This document shows, one piece after another, positions 30,257 through 38,846 of a stretch of 62,732 bases of DNA (positions within the stretch are counted from its first letter, which is position 1; each line of letters starts with the position of its first letter). The translations under genes were made by a program, and so were the position numbers. Under the pieces are notes generated by a model that saw only the letters and a list, made by a program, of their open reading frames with translations, ran no database searches and was not told where the DNA came from. Origin of the DNA: Clostridiales bacterium (GTDB lineage Bacteria; Bacillota; Clostridia; Oscillospirales; Oscillospiraceae); contig JALFVN010000050.1 in NCBI GenBank assembly GCA_022787565.1, positions 1 through 62,732 on the forward strand. Direction: 5' to 3'.

Positions 30257-31108
30257 CTACCGGCTGATGGTATAGCCCTTCCCGCCCACATAGCGGGTGC
30301 TGTTGAGCAGCAGGAAGGCGGTGGGGTCTATGGCGTACACGGCCTTTTTCACGTTTTCGATCTTGCTGTGGGGCATGACGGTGACGATCACCTTGATGGG
30401 GCGGCGCAGATAGCCGGTCTCCCCATTCAGAAAGGTCAATCCCACATCCTGATCCTCTAAAAGGATGCCCCGGATCTCCTCAAACTTCTGGGAGAAGATC
30501 AGCATCTGGCCCTCCTCTTTGCCATTTGTCAGCACCCGGTTGAGGGTAAAGCTGGAAACCAGAATCACAAGCACACCGTATACCGCCTTCAGCACACCGC
30601 CGGACAGGGCCTGCGCCAAAATCACCGTGCTGTCGCAAAGGAACATCACCACGGAAACGGGTACACCCAGCTTTTTGTTCAGCACCACGCCCAGAATGTC
30701 AAAGCCGCCGCAGGAGCCGTTGCCCAGCAGCACAAGACCCGTGCCGAAGCCCAGCATTCCCCCGGCCAGAAGACTGCTGAGAAGCGGGTCTGTACCGAGC
30801 TCGGCCAACAGCGCCATGCGCTGAAACAGCTCAAGCAGCATGGGAAAAAGCAAGCTCACCAGCAGGGTCTTAAAGGCAAAGTCCCGGCCCACACAGGCCC
30901 AGCCCAAAAGGAAAAGCCCGGCGTTGATCACAAAAACAAGAACCGGCACCGGCAGGGGCAGTACCCGGCTGATCAGGACGGACAGGCCGGTGATCCCTCC
31001 CGCAGCAAAGTTCTGGGGCAAAACGATCAGCCCAAAAGCCGCTGCTGTCAGGGCTGTTCCCAGAGAAATAATCAGATAAGAACGGAGTTTTTCCATCAGC
31101 TTTTTCAT
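30257..31108 (-). CDS. YitT family membrane protein (DUF2179)
   Basis: 283-residue protein with five or six membrane helices (SLGTALTAAAFGLIVLPQNF, GGITGLSVLISRVLPLPVPV, INAGLFLLGWACVG, GGMLGFGTGLVLLGNGSCGG) and a C-terminal DUF2179 domain (LEDQDVGLTFLNGETGYLRR, then IKVIVTVMPHSKIENVKKAV). This is the YitT/YpjC type common in Firmicutes; transport function is suspected but unproven. It is divergent from the Crp/Fnr gene with a ~85-base shared control region, so that regulator may control it (inference). Confidence 0.92.
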   Translation of the reverse strand: MKKLMEKLRSYLIISLGTALTAAAFGLIVLPQNFAAGGITGLSVLISRVLPLPVPVLVFVINAGLFLLGWACVGRDFAFKTLLVSLLFPMLLELFQRMALLAELGTDPLLSSLLAGGMLGFGTGLVLLGNGSCGGFDILGVVLNKKLGVPVSVVMFLCDSTVILAQALSGGVLKAVYGVLVILVSSFTLNRVLTNGKEEGQMLIFSQKFEEIRGILLEDQDVGLTFLNGETGYLRRPIKVIVTVMPHSKIENVKKAVYAIDPTAFLLLNSTRYVGGKGYTISR

Positions 31109-31144
31109 TCTTCCATCACCGTCTACTGATGGTAGCAGTTTTAC

Positions 31145-31173
31145 TTGCCAAAAACAGTAGTGTATGCTACAAT
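31145..31173 (+). promoter_or_regulatory. Promoter of the Crp/Fnr gene
   Basis: TTGCCA (31145-31150) and TACAAT (31168-31173) are 17 bases apart, 20 bases before the start codon. TACTGATGGTAGCAGTTTT and AACAGTAGTGTATGCTAC around it contain inverted GTAGCA/TGCTAC elements that could be an operator. Confidence 0.65.
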
Positions 31174-31193
31174 TTCACCAGGGAGATGATGAA

Positions 31194-31820
31194 ATGGCAA
31201 TTCAAATTCCGGAAAAATATTTCTCTGTTTTCCTGTCGGCGGGCCGGGCGGAGGAGCTGCACGCCGGGACAAACATCTTCATGCAGGGTGACGCAGCGTC
31301 TGACCTGTACCTGATTACCAGGGGTCGGGTCCGGGCCTTTACCCTCTCTCCCGCGGGAAAGGAAACTACCCTTGAGGTGATGGAGGCCGGGCGCATCTTC
31401 GGGGAACTTGCTCTGTTAAGCGGAAGTTACCGTAGTGTCTCCATCCAGACTGTGACCGACTGTCAGATTGTCACCGCTTCCACAGAAAAGCTGCTGCCCC
31501 TGTGCCTGGATTCCGAGGAGCTGACCATGCTCATTTTTCGACACATGGCGGACACCTGCAACTATCTGACCCACCAGATCGGCCGGCTCGTTCAGTATGA
31601 CAGCGTGCAGAAGGTGGCGGATTTTCTGCTGTGTGAGGCGGAAAGCCGGGGCTGTACGAAGCTGCCCTATACCCACCAGGAAATTGCCGATTCCGTCTCC
31701 TTAAACCGGGTCACGGTCAGCAGGATCTTATCCGATTTCAAGGAAAAGGGCTGGATCGACAGCCATTACGGCAGCATCTTCATTCTCTCTCCCGGCGATT
31801 TGCGCGGCCTTCTCCCGTGA
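31194..31820 (+). CDS. Crp/Fnr family transcriptional regulator
   Basis: 208-residue regulator: cyclic-nucleotide-binding-type beta barrel (residues ~10-120, TNIFMQGDAASDLYLITRGR, GRIFGELALLSG) and a C-terminal winged helix (YTHQEIADSVSLNRVTVSRI). The barrel lacks an Fnr-type Cys cluster, so the signal is probably a small molecule rather than an Fe-S centre. I placed the start at the ATG at 31194 behind GGGAGATGATGA; ten more codons upstream have no better site. It faces the YitT gene. The ligand is unknown. Confidence 0.88.
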   Translation: MAIQIPEKYFSVFLSAGRAEELHAGTNIFMQGDAASDLYLITRGRVRAFTLSPAGKETTLEVMEAGRIFGELALLSGSYRSVSIQTVTDCQIVTASTEKLLPLCLDSEELTMLIFRHMADTCNYLTHQIGRLVQYDSVQKVADFLLCEAESRGCTKLPYTHQEIADSVSLNRVTVSRILSDFKEKGWIDSHYGSIFILSPGDLRGLLP

Positions 31821-31931
31821 TTTCTTTCCCACAGTACTGTTTTAAATTGCCGCAAACTGTCCATAAATTTCTCCCTCCGCCCTGTATAATTCTTCTGATT
31901 TTACAAAAATACTGAAATCTCCAAAATATTG

Positions 31932-31960
31932 TTGACAAGCCGGGGACTCGATGGTAATAT
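31932..31960 (+). promoter_or_regulatory. Promoter of the lysine-riboswitch operon
   Basis: TTGACA (31932-31937) and TAATAT (31955-31960) are 17 bases apart; transcription would start ~31967, a few bases before the aptamer. Confidence 0.85.
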
Positions 31961-31975
31961 GCAGTCAAAATTGAA

Positions 31976-32145
31976 TCGCTTAGATAGAGGCGCGGTGTTC
32001 AAGAGTAGCTTCCGGCAAGGCCAGGCAGCCGCCGGGAAGGAAAGGGACCACCGCCGAAGGATGGAAAAATTGCCTGATTTCTCCATGCTGGGTCGGCAGA
32101 GAATATCTGCCGGACTGTCACATGTTTTTGTGAAGCGCTATCGAT
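31976..32145 (+). promoter_or_regulatory. Lysine riboswitch (L box)
   Basis: Conserved aptamer blocks appear in order: TAGATAGAGGCGCGG (31981 on), AAGAGTAGC, GGAAAGGGACC, CCGCCGAAGG, CTGGGTCGGCAG, GCCGGACTGTCAC and AAGCGCTATCGATG (to 32145). P1 is closed by GATAG and CTATC. It lies between a strong promoter and a terminator, ahead of an amino-acid ABC importer. In this class, bound lysine favours the terminator and turns the operon off, so the importer probably carries lysine. Confidence 0.9.
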
Positions 32146-32192
32146 GACTATCCGGAACCCGGCTTGACCGAAGCCTTTCCCCGATTTTCCAT

Positions 32193-32222
32193 GGACCGCT
32201 TGACAAAGCGGTTCATTTTTTA
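32193..32222 (+). terminator. Riboswitch expression-platform terminator
   Basis: GACCGCTT and AAGCGGTT pair around GACA and are followed by CATTTTTTAT. It is ~50 bases after the aptamer and ~70 before the first gene, as in transcription-attenuating lysine riboswitches. Confidence 0.85.
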
Positions 32223-32290
32223 TCAACATCCCGTCCGGCAGGGAGACGAAAGCCGGAAAGGCCCGAAAAAGGGCCGGAAAGAGGTACAAA

Positions 32291-33181
32291 ATGAAGAAGT
32301 TCCTGTCCATCCTGATGCTGCTTGCCATGATCTTCGCGCTGGCCGCCTGCGGCGAGACCGCAGCCCCTGCCCAGTCCGCGGCACCTGCCGAAGCCGCTGT
32401 TCCCAGCGGCGTGGAAGACGGCGTTCTCACCATCGCCATGGAGTGTGCCTACGCTCCCTACAACTGGACCCAGAGCGATGATTCCAACGGCGCAGTCCCC
32501 ATTGCCAACGTCCCCGGTTCCTACGCCAACGGCTATGACGTGATGATCGCCAAGAAGATCTGCGAGGCCAACGGCTGGGAGCTGGAAGTCATCCAGTCCG
32601 ACTGGGACTCCCTGGTCCCCGGTGTTCAGACCGGCACCTTTGACGCAGTCATCGCCGGCCAGTCCATGACCGCCGAGCGCGCCGAGCAGGTGGACTTCGC
32701 AGGCCCCTACTTCTACGCCACCATCGTCTGCGTCACCAAGGCTGACAGCCTCTATGCCGGCGCTACTTCCATCGCTGACCTGGCCGGCGGCTCCTGCACC
32801 GCACAGCTGGCCACCATCTGGTACGACCAGTGCCTGCCCCAGATCGAGGGCGCCAATATCCAGAGCGCTGCCGAGACCGCTCCCGCCATGCTGATGGCCC
32901 TTGAGACCGACACTGTTGACTTCATCTGCACCGATATGCCCACCGCCCAGGGCGCTGTGGCAGCTTACCCCGATATGGTCATCCTTGACTTCTCCGGCAC
33001 CGACGGCGACTTCCAGTTCTCCGAGGAAGTCCGGGCAGAGAACGTGAACATCGGCGTTTCCATGATGAAGGGCAACACCGTTTTGAAGGAGGCCATCGAC
33101 AGCTTCCTGTCCACCATGACTGTGGACGACTTCAACGCACTGATGGAGGAAGCCATCTCCATTCAGCCGCTCAGCGAGTAA
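32291..33181 (+). CDS. Amino-acid ABC transporter substrate-binding lipoprotein (probably lysine)
   Basis: 296-residue periplasmic-type binding protein. The signal peptide ends in a lipobox, FALAACGE, so the protein is lipid-anchored outside the membrane. The mature part has the family-3 solute-binding pattern: GVLTIAMECAYAPYNWTQ, GYDVMIAKKICEANGWELEV, DAVIAGQSMTAERAEQVDF and GPYFYATIVCVTK. A riboswitch for lysine upstream points to lysine as substrate (inference). Permease and ATPase genes follow on the same strand. An Ala/Pro-rich linker follows the lipobox. Confidence 0.93.
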   Translation: MKKFLSILMLLAMIFALAACGETAAPAQSAAPAEAAVPSGVEDGVLTIAMECAYAPYNWTQSDDSNGAVPIANVPGSYANGYDVMIAKKICEANGWELEVIQSDWDSLVPGVQTGTFDAVIAGQSMTAERAEQVDFAGPYFYATIVCVTKADSLYAGATSIADLAGGSCTAQLATIWYDQCLPQIEGANIQSAAETAPAMLMALETDTVDFICTDMPTAQGAVAAYPDMVILDFSGTDGDFQFSEEVRAENVNIGVSMMKGNTVLKEAIDSFLSTMTVDDFNALMEEAISIQPLSE

Positions 33182-33264
33182 TCCATAACCCGGCATAAAT
33201 ACAGCGGGGCGGGAGAAAGGTGCTTTCTCTCGTCCCGTATCCAAGTCTGAAGGGAGTTCCCTCT

Positions 33265-34146
33265 ATGAACAAGTTTGCCCAGCTCGGCTCCGATATTGTC
33301 AAGCTGCTGTCCAAATACGGCGGTTCCTACATCAGCGGCATTGAAAACACCCTTATTCTGGCCCTGGCGGGAACCGTTATCGGCTGTCTGATCGGCTTTA
33401 TCTGCGGTATGCTGAACACCATCCCCTGCGCCAGGACCGATCACCCCGTAAAGAGATTTTTCATCGGTCTGATCCGGGCCATTGTCCGCATCTATGTGGA
33501 AGTATTCCGCGGCACGCCCATGGTGCTGCAGGCGGTATTCCTGTATTACGGTCTGCCCTACTTCACCAACAACGCGGTGAAATTCTCCGGCTACTGGATC
33601 CCCGCGCTGGTGGTGGTCTCCATCAACACCGGCGCCTATATGGCAGAGTCCGTCCGCGGCGGCATCATCTCCATCGATCCGGGCCAGACCGAGGGGGCAA
33701 AGGCCATCGGCATGACCCATGTGCAGACCATGACCAGCGTGATTCTCCCTCAGGCGTTCCGGAACATCATGCCCCAGATCGGCAATAACTTTATTATTAA
33801 TGTAAAAGATACCTCCGTCATGTTCATCATCGGCTTTCCCGACTTTTTTGCCGCCCACAGAGCGGCGGTGGGCGCAAGCTACCTGTACTTCCCCTCCGCC
33901 ACGGTGGAGATGGCCGGCTACCTGACCATGACCCTGATTGCCTCCTTCCTGCTGCGCTGGATCGAGAAGAAGCTGGACGGGAACAGCAGCTATGAGCTTG
34001 TGATGGACGACCAGCTGACCATGACCGCCGGAACCTACAATCACCCGGACAGAGGCACACCCTTTGACGAGCGGAGCAAGGAATACCGGGACAACCTGAC
34101 CCAGTCCATGAAAAACCGCAACTTTACCGCGAGAGGAGAGCGCTGA
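33265..34146 (+). CDS. Amino-acid ABC transporter permease
   Basis: 293-residue His/Glu/Gln/Arg/opine-type permease. Helices begin [20 protein letters not shown]; the EAA loop with its Gly is visible as [20 protein letters not shown], and [18 protein letters not shown] is the typical HisM-type segment. C-terminal ~40 residues are hydrophilic. I chose the ATG at 33265 behind AGGGAG; upstream codons to 33220 have no site. It is 83 bases downstream of the binding-protein gene and 1 base before the ATPase gene. Confidence 0.93.
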   Translation: MNKFAQLGSDIVKLLSKYGGSYISGIENTLILALAGTVIGCLIGFICGMLNTIPCARTDHPVKRFFIGLIRAIVRIYVEVFRGTPMVLQAVFLYYGLPYFTNNAVKFSGYWIPALVVVSINTGAYMAESVRGGIISIDPGQTEGAKAIGMTHVQTMTSVILPQAFRNIMPQIGNNFIINVKDTSVMFIIGFPDFFAAHRAAVGASYLYFPSATVEMAGYLTMTLIASFLLRWIEKKLDGNSSYELVMDDQLTMTAGTYNHPDRGTPFDERSKEYRDNLTQSMKNRNFTARGER

Positions 34147-34147
34147 G

Positions 34148-34888
34148 ATGGGGGAACTGATTTTACAGATAAACCACCTGTCCAAGGCCTTTGGCAGCAA
34201 CCAGGTTTTAAGAGATATCGACTTTACCGTGGAAAAGGGCGATGTGATCAGCATCATCGGCGCCTCCGGCTCCGGCAAGTCCACCCTTCTGCGCTGCATC
34301 AACCTGCTGGAAACGCCCACCTCCGGTGAAATTCTTTATCACGGCAGCAACGTGATCGGCCGGGGCGTGAACCCCACGGAATACCGCTCCCATGTGGGCA
34401 TGGTGTTCCAGTCCTTCAATTTGTTCAACAACATGACCGTGCTGGAAAACTGCATGGTGGGCCAGACCAAGGTGCTGAAAAGGAACAAGGATGAGGCACG
34501 GCGGCACGCCATGAAGTATCTGGAGGAGGTGGGCATGGCCCCCTACATCAACGCCAAGCCCCGGCAGATCTCCGGCGGACAGAAGCAGCGCGTGGCCATT
34601 GCCAGAGCCATGGCCATGGACCCGGAGGTTTTGCTCTTTGACGAGCCTACCTCCGCCCTGGACCCGGAGATGGTGGGCGAGGTACTGAGCGTTATGCAGC
34701 GGCTGGCCGAGGAGGGCATGACCATGCTGGTGGTGACCCACGAGATGGCCTTTGCCCGTGATGTCAGCTCCCGCGTGGTATACATGAACCAGGGCGTCAT
34801 CTGCGAGGACGGCAGTCCCGAGGAGCTTTTCGGCAATCCCCAGAAGCAGGAGACCCGGGACTTCCTCTCCCGCTTCCGCAAGGGCTGA
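34148..34888 (+). CDS. Amino-acid ABC transporter ATP-binding protein
   Basis: 246-residue ATPase. Walker [22 protein letters not shown]-loop [11 protein letters not shown], signature [20 protein letters not shown], Walker [14 protein letters not shown], and the switch His in [12 protein letters not shown]. Standard GlnQ/HisP-type length. It is the last gene of the lysine-riboswitch operon, ended by the hairpin at 34903-34940. Confidence 0.95.
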   Translation: MGELILQINHLSKAFGSNQVLRDIDFTVEKGDVISIIGASGSGKSTLLRCINLLETPTSGEILYHGSNVIGRGVNPTEYRSHVGMVFQSFNLFNNMTVLENCMVGQTKVLKRNKDEARRHAMKYLEEVGMAPYINAKPRQISGGQKQRVAIARAMAMDPEVLLFDEPTSALDPEMVGEVLSVMQRLAEEGMTMLVVTHEMAFARDVSSRVVYMNQGVICEDGSPEELFGNPQKQETRDFLSRFRKG

Positions 34889-34902
34889 ACAAAAAAATCA
34901 AG

Positions 34903-34940
34903 ATGACCAACGCGCCGGCAAGGTGCGTTGGTCATTTTTA
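34903..34940 (+). terminator. Terminator of the lysine transporter operon
   Basis: ATGACCAACGC and GCGTTGGTCAT pair over 11 bases and are followed by TTTTTAT. Confidence 0.85.
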
Positions 34941-35239
34941 TCAACTGTCATTCTGAGAATTTCGGGATGCTTGCAGGGGCGACCCTTGCGGCCGCCCGCT
35001 ATTTCCGGCTTCCTCCCTCGTCCAACACGGGCCGTCGAGGACGCCGGCCCCTACACAGAAGAGCGCAGCGGAAGCCAGGAAAAAGGCTCCCCTGTGTAAG
35101 GGGAGCTGTCAGCCGCAGGCTGACTGAAGGGTTGCCGCCGCACCAATGGTTTTCACCATTGTCCAATCAACGCTTCCGGCGTCTGGAATACGGCTCCGTT
35201 CTTCTGTTTCACACCGGCGCACCCCAAACCCCATCCGTA

Positions 35240-35265
35240 GGGGCGATTCACGAATCACCCGTCAG
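35240..35265. repeat. R2 dispersed repeat (short palindrome copy)
   Basis: GTAGGGGCGATTCACGAATC followed by ACCC: inner inverted GATTC/GAATC. Other copies or relatives are at ~51820-51842, 54605-54620, 57013-57036 and 58700-58722. Confidence 0.7.
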
Positions 35266-35333
35266 GCGCACCATAACATGCTTTCATCGTTCACCGCTGA
35301 CGTTTCCCTTAACTGTGCTTTCCATAAAAACGG

Positions 35334-35366
35334 AATGTCCCCCCGGCATTTCGCCGGGAGGACATT
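35334..35366. terminator. Terminator of the lipoprotein gene
   Basis: AATGTCCCCCCGGC and GCCGGGAGGACATT pair with one mismatch around ATTTC, 12 bases past the stop on the minus strand. Confidence 0.8.
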
Positions 35367-35377
35367 TTATTATTACT

Positions 35378-36835
35378 CTATCCAAGGATCATATTGCTGT
35401 TTGCCGGGGCGATCATGCTGCCGTTGGACGCGTCCAGGACAGCAAAGAGAGCTTCTCGTCCATAAATCTTCCGGTAATCGAAGGCGTTTTCCTCCGGTGT
35501 GTTCAGGTATGTCTGATAATTGCCGTATACGGTCACGGCGGGGATCAGCACAAAATCGCTGTTGTTGACCACCAGCGTGTCGCCGTTGACGCCGGGGAGC
35601 TGGATGTGCTCATTATCTCCGGAATTTACCGGCACCATAGCATAGCCGAGCTGAATATCACTGACCACGGCATCGGCATACCGGTTCCCGTCCGGAAGAT
35701 CTGTGGCAGAGGTCTGAGAAAAACGGGTCTTTATACTGCCCATCAGTTCGGCAAAGCTCATGGTCTTCCCCTCTTCTCCGATGGCAGTGACCTCCACGGG
35801 CGTAACCATTTCGAAGCCGTAAAGCGTACCATCCGGGGAAAAGGTGATACACAGTTCAGGGTAATAGCAGTTTTGTATTCCCTCCTCCGTGCCTCTGAGG
35901 TAAGACAGCTGCCCCTGGCGAAGCATAGGGATCCCGTTATACACGGGCACGGCTTTGACCTCAATGGCATAGGAGTCCCTGCGTTTGGTCACTTCACAGC
36001 TGTCGATCTGCCACTGACCCATATCCAGCTCCCCCATCATATCCTCCGCTTTTTCCCTGATAGCGTTGATTTGCTCCTGATGTGGCTCCTCCTTACCCAG
36101 GATCTGATCGCATAACATGATCTCATCCACGCCGAGAGGCCAAATGATCACGTTGGCTACAAACACATTGATGCGGTATATCCTGACCCCATTGTTGGTA
36201 TTGTTTACCGCGTTGAAATAGTAGGGTATTCCCTCCACTTCGGTATGTGCATTGATTTCCAGATACCCCTGAGCATCATTCCATGGCTTATATTGAAAGT
36301 CACAGACTGTTTTCTCTATGCTCTCCGGTGCGTCCTCCACCTTATGCTTATCCAGATAGTTTCGTATGAGTTCCGCGCTTTCATCGGCCGAATCCGCGTA
36401 CATTTCCTTCAGGGCGTCGCCCTCCAGGAGCGTCTCCAGTATTTCCCGCTGCTCCTGAAGCTCCGCCTTTGTGGCTTCCCGTCCGATGCTGCATTCATAT
36501 AACACCGCGTCGCCGAAGAGCACCTGGGCAATATGGCGCACTTCCTCCTCGGTAAAGGGGCGGGGCGTGATCTGAAGGGTTCGGAAGCTGCCCTCATAAA
36601 GCGAAGTGTCCTCCAGATTGATCTCAATATCCACCGTGCCGTCGGCGCTCTTAAAGCTGTCGGTATAGGCCACGGCGGAGGCTGCCAGCTTATTGGTATC
36701 CTCGCCGGTATCGCCCCGGCTGATCTCCACGATGGTATTCTCCGTTTCTGCCGGCGCTTCCGGCTCCTTTGCCGCGCAGGAACAGAGCGTTAATGGCAGT
36801 AATATGCATAGCAGCATGGCAATCTTTCGTTTCAT
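35378..36835 (-). CDS. Lipoprotein of unknown function (DUF6034-like)
   Basis: 485-residue exported lipoprotein. The signal peptide ends with a lipobox LTLCSCAAK. The mature part has mixed alpha/beta content with repeats of VEIN/QITP-type strands and a long helical region (EVRHIAQVLFGDAVLYECSI). I recall similar clostridial lipoproteins as DUF6034, without a known role; this assignment is weak. It is on the same strand as the ECF sigma/anti-sigma pair upstream but 230 bases apart, with two R1 repeats between, so co-regulation by that sigma factor is only a possibility. Confidence 0.75.
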   Translation of the reverse strand: MKRKIAMLLCILLPLTLCSCAAKEPEAPAETENTIVEISRGDTGEDTNKLAASAVAYTDSFKSADGTVDIEINLEDTSLYEGSFRTLQITPRPFTEEEVRHIAQVLFGDAVLYECSIGREATKAELQEQREILETLLEGDALKEMYADSADESAELIRNYLDKHKVEDAPESIEKTVCDFQYKPWNDAQGYLEINAHTEVEGIPYYFNAVNNTNNGVRIYRINVFVANVIIWPLGVDEIMLCDQILGKEEPHQEQINAIREKAEDMMGELDMGQWQIDSCEVTKRRDSYAIEVKAVPVYNGIPMLRQGQLSYLRGTEEGIQNCYYPELCITFSPDGTLYGFEMVTPVEVTAIGEEGKTMSFAELMGSIKTRFSQTSATDLPDGNRYADAVVSDIQLGYAMVPVNSGDNEHIQLPGVNGDTLVVNNSDFVLIPAVTVYGNYQTYLNTPEENAFDYRKIYGREALFAVLDASNGSMIAPANSNMILG

Positions 36836-36859
36836 CGGTTTTCTCCTTTCTTATTCCTT

Positions 36860-36951
36860 TGTCTTCCTGAAACGCAAGGCGGTAAAGGATCCCGTGAACA
36901 GAACATCCTGCGCCGCCTTTCGGGATCCTTCGCTTGCGCTCAGGATGACAG
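36860..36951. repeat. R1 dispersed repeat, tandem copy 1
   Basis: TGTCTTCCTGAAACGCAAGG start (diverged), GGATCCCGTGAACAGAACAT centre, CTTGCGCTCAGGATGACAG end. Followed 18 bases later by another copy in the same orientation. Confidence 0.8.
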
Positions 36952-36968
36952 GGGGGGCTTTCCCACTC

Positions 36969-37061
36969 CTGTCATTCTGAGGCGCGAAGCGACGAAGAAT
37001 CCCGTGAACAGAACATTCTGCGCTGCCTTTCGGGATCCTTCGCTTGCGCTCAGGATGACAG
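36969..37061. repeat. R1 dispersed repeat, tandem copy 2
   Basis: TGTCATTCTGAGGCGCGAAG start, AATCCCGTGAACAGAACATT centre, CTTGCGCTCAGGATGACAG end. The right half is nearly identical to tandem copy 1, suggesting local duplication. Confidence 0.85.
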
Positions 37062-37068
37062 CGTTTTT

Positions 37069-38052
37069 TCAGTCTCCGCAGAGGACGAAAAAGTCAAAGC
37101 AGTCCGCTAAAAGCTCCGCCCGGGCATAGGCTTCTTCCGCCGTGCCTCCGCTCCAGCGCAGGGACAGCGTCACATACATCTCCTCAGAATTGCAGAAGAT
37201 CATCAGCTCGTTTATCCCCTCGTTTTCAAACAGGGCCATATCCAGCGTGATCCCCTCAGGGCTCACATGCTCCCACTCCCGGCACTGGGTGCCGGCGGGG
37301 ATATCCAGGGAGAAGGGATACAGCACCCCGGTGTGGATGCAGGTGAGCGTATAGGCGTACTGCTCTCCGTCTACGGTAAGCGTGCTCTCATCCTTGAAGG
37401 AGCCATCCTCAAACAGGAAGGAGCCCAGATCGTAGTCATAGCGCTCCACGCCCCGGATATAGGGGGAAAGGCCGGTTGTTTCAAAGAGATAGCTCTGGCT
37501 GGGGGCATAGGTGATATCGGTGAGCAGCCGAAGGTCATAGCGGCGGCTGATCTCCACAAGGCGCTTGAACATGGTCTCGTCCCAGGCACCGTAAATGCGG
37601 CAGATATCCTTTTCCGCCTGATTTCCGGCAAAGGAATGGAATCTGTCCTTCCAGGCCTCCGCCTCTTTTCCGTCGGCAAGGCAGTCTCCGGCCATCTGCT
37701 CCTCATAGTAGTCGCAGAAGCTCAGCCACTCGCTGCAGGCCAGATATTCACGGGAGCCGGCAAGGCCGTTCAAGGAGATATGATCCCGGCGCACAGGCAA
37801 ACGGGGATCCGCGCTCTCCACTCCGGTTTCTGAGGACACCAGGCGGCTTTTCAGCCCCAATATTTCCGAGGCCATTGCCGTCACGGCCAGCAGGGCCGCG
37901 ATCACCGCCGCGATCAGCGCCACCCGTATCGCCTTGCGGGTCACACGAAGCCGGGGTCTCTCCCCCTCTCCTTCCATCCGCTCCAGAACGGGCAGCACAA
38001 GCTCGTCGTCGATCTCACCTATGGCCGCAAAAAGTTCTTCACGGTTCAGCAT
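37069..38052 (-). CDS. Membrane-bound anti-sigma-like protein
   Basis: 327-residue protein starting MLNREELFAAIGEIDDELVL, with one membrane helix at residues ~43-65 (AIRVALIAAVIAALLAVTAM). The ~40 cytoplasmic residues before it would bind a sigma factor and the ~260 after it form an outside domain. The start ATG at 38052 lies behind AAGGAGG and overlaps the ECF sigma stop by 7 bases, the usual sigma/anti-sigma coupling. No zinc-binding anti-sigma motif was seen. The long open frame that extends further upstream covers the sigma gene and is not real. The signal sensed is unknown. Confidence 0.75.
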   Translation of the reverse strand: MLNREELFAAIGEIDDELVLPVLERMEGEGERPRLRVTRKAIRVALIAAVIAALLAVTAMASEILGLKSRLVSSETGVESADPRLPVRRDHISLNGLAGSREYLACSEWLSFCDYYEEQMAGDCLADGKEAEAWKDRFHSFAGNQAEKDICRIYGAWDETMFKRLVEISRRYDLRLLTDITYAPSQSYLFETTGLSPYIRGVERYDYDLGSFLFEDGSFKDESTLTVDGEQYAYTLTCIHTGVLYPFSLDIPAGTQCREWEHVSPEGITLDMALFENEGINELMIFCNSEEMYVTLSLRWSGGTAEEAYARAELLADCFDFFVLCGD

Positions 38053-38603
38053 AATTCCTCCTTGCGTAAATAATCCTGAAGTTTCTTCCGGGTGCGGCTG
38101 AGGGCAGACCGGGCCGTACCGGGCCTTACACCCAGCCGCGCGGCAAGCTCGTTTACCGGTAAAACGAGCCAGTACCGCCCGACGAAAAGCACTCTTTCCG
38201 TCTCTGGGAGACTTCGCACAAAGCGGTTTACGGCAGCTTCCAGCTCCTTTGTTTCCAGCTCCCGCTCCACGCCGCCCGGCGCGCTTACGCACTCGGCCAG
38301 CTCGTCCAGCGCCAGCTCCGCCTCTCCCCCGCCCCGCTTGGCGGCGGTGTTTCTTCTCAGTCGGCTGACAGAGATACGCCTTGTCAGCTTGCCCAGAAAC
38401 ATTTTCAGGCTGGATGGCCTGTGGGGCGGCATGGCGTTCCAGGCGGCCAGCCAGGTGTCGTTCACACTCTCCTCCGAATCCTGGGGATCGAAAAGAATAT
38501 TGTGGGCAATGCGGTAGCAAAAGCGGCCGTACACCGCATCGGTCTCGGCAATGGCCCGTTCCGCCCGCTGCCAGTATAATTCGATTATCGATGCATCATC
38601 CAT
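38046..38603 (-). CDS. ECF-type RNA polymerase sigma factor
   Basis: 185-residue sigma-70 family protein. Region 2 is visible as YGRFCYRIAHNILFDPQDSE followed by ESVNDTWLAAWN; region 4 as RSLPETERVLFVGRYWLVLP with NELAARLGVRPGTARSALSR. I used the ATG at 38603 behind GGAGG; the frame extends 17 codons upstream. It is coupled to a putative anti-sigma gene by overlap. Targets could include its own operon and the lipoprotein downstream, but no promoter motif was tested. Confidence 0.9.
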   Translation of the reverse strand: MDDASIIELYWQRAERAIAETDAVYGRFCYRIAHNILFDPQDSEESVNDTWLAAWNAMPPHRPSSLKMFLGKLTRRISVSRLRRNTAAKRGGGEAELALDELAECVSAPGGVERELETKELEAAVNRFVRSLPETERVLFVGRYWLVLPVNELAARLGVRPGTARSALSRTRKKLQDYLRKEELC

Positions 38604-38746
38604 GGGATTCCCTCCCTTGACAATCAAGTCGCAGAACATTTGGATTTGCTGCAATCTTTTTTCAACATAATACTATTTTCCAGTAAAAAGCAGCAAAAAA
38701 ATTGAAAGCTGTTCGGTATCTTTTTTCCTCTCACAAAAATTGTACC

Positions 38747-38798
38747 AAAAAAGAAGAACGCAGCCAAGTTCTTTCGCTTGGTTGCGCCCTTCTTTTTT
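38747..38798. terminator. Terminator of the 5'-nucleotidase gene
   Basis: AAAAGAAGAACGCAGCCAAG and CTTGGTTGCGCCCTTCTTTT pair with a few mismatches around TTCTTTCG. Confidence 0.8.
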
Positions 38799-38846
38799 CA
38801 TGGGACTATTTCACAGCCCCTTTTTTGTGATTTGCTTTGTTTAGCC

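Larger units (their letters stand above)
31821..32290. other. Leader region: promoter, lysine riboswitch and terminator
   Basis: The ~470-base gap before the ABC transporter operon contains a promoter (31932-31960), a lysine riboswitch aptamer (about 31976-32145), its terminator (32193-32222) and a ribosome site (GGAAAGAGG at ~32277) ahead of the first gene. No CDS. Confidence 0.85.
34889..35377. other. Repeat-rich intergenic region
   Basis: No gene. It contains a terminator (34903-34940), R2 blocks (GGGCCGTCGAGGACGCCGGC near 35027, GTAGGGGCGATTCACGAATC near 35240), the palindromic GGCTCCCCTGTGTAAGGGG with CAGCCGCAGGCTGACTGAAG near 35086-35135, and a terminator for the next minus gene (35334-35366). 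Confidence 0.65.

Noticed and set aside
38053-38520. N-terminal extension of the anti-sigma-like protein
   Set aside because: This part of the open frame overlaps the ECF sigma gene out of frame; the ATG at 38052 has an AAGGAGG site.
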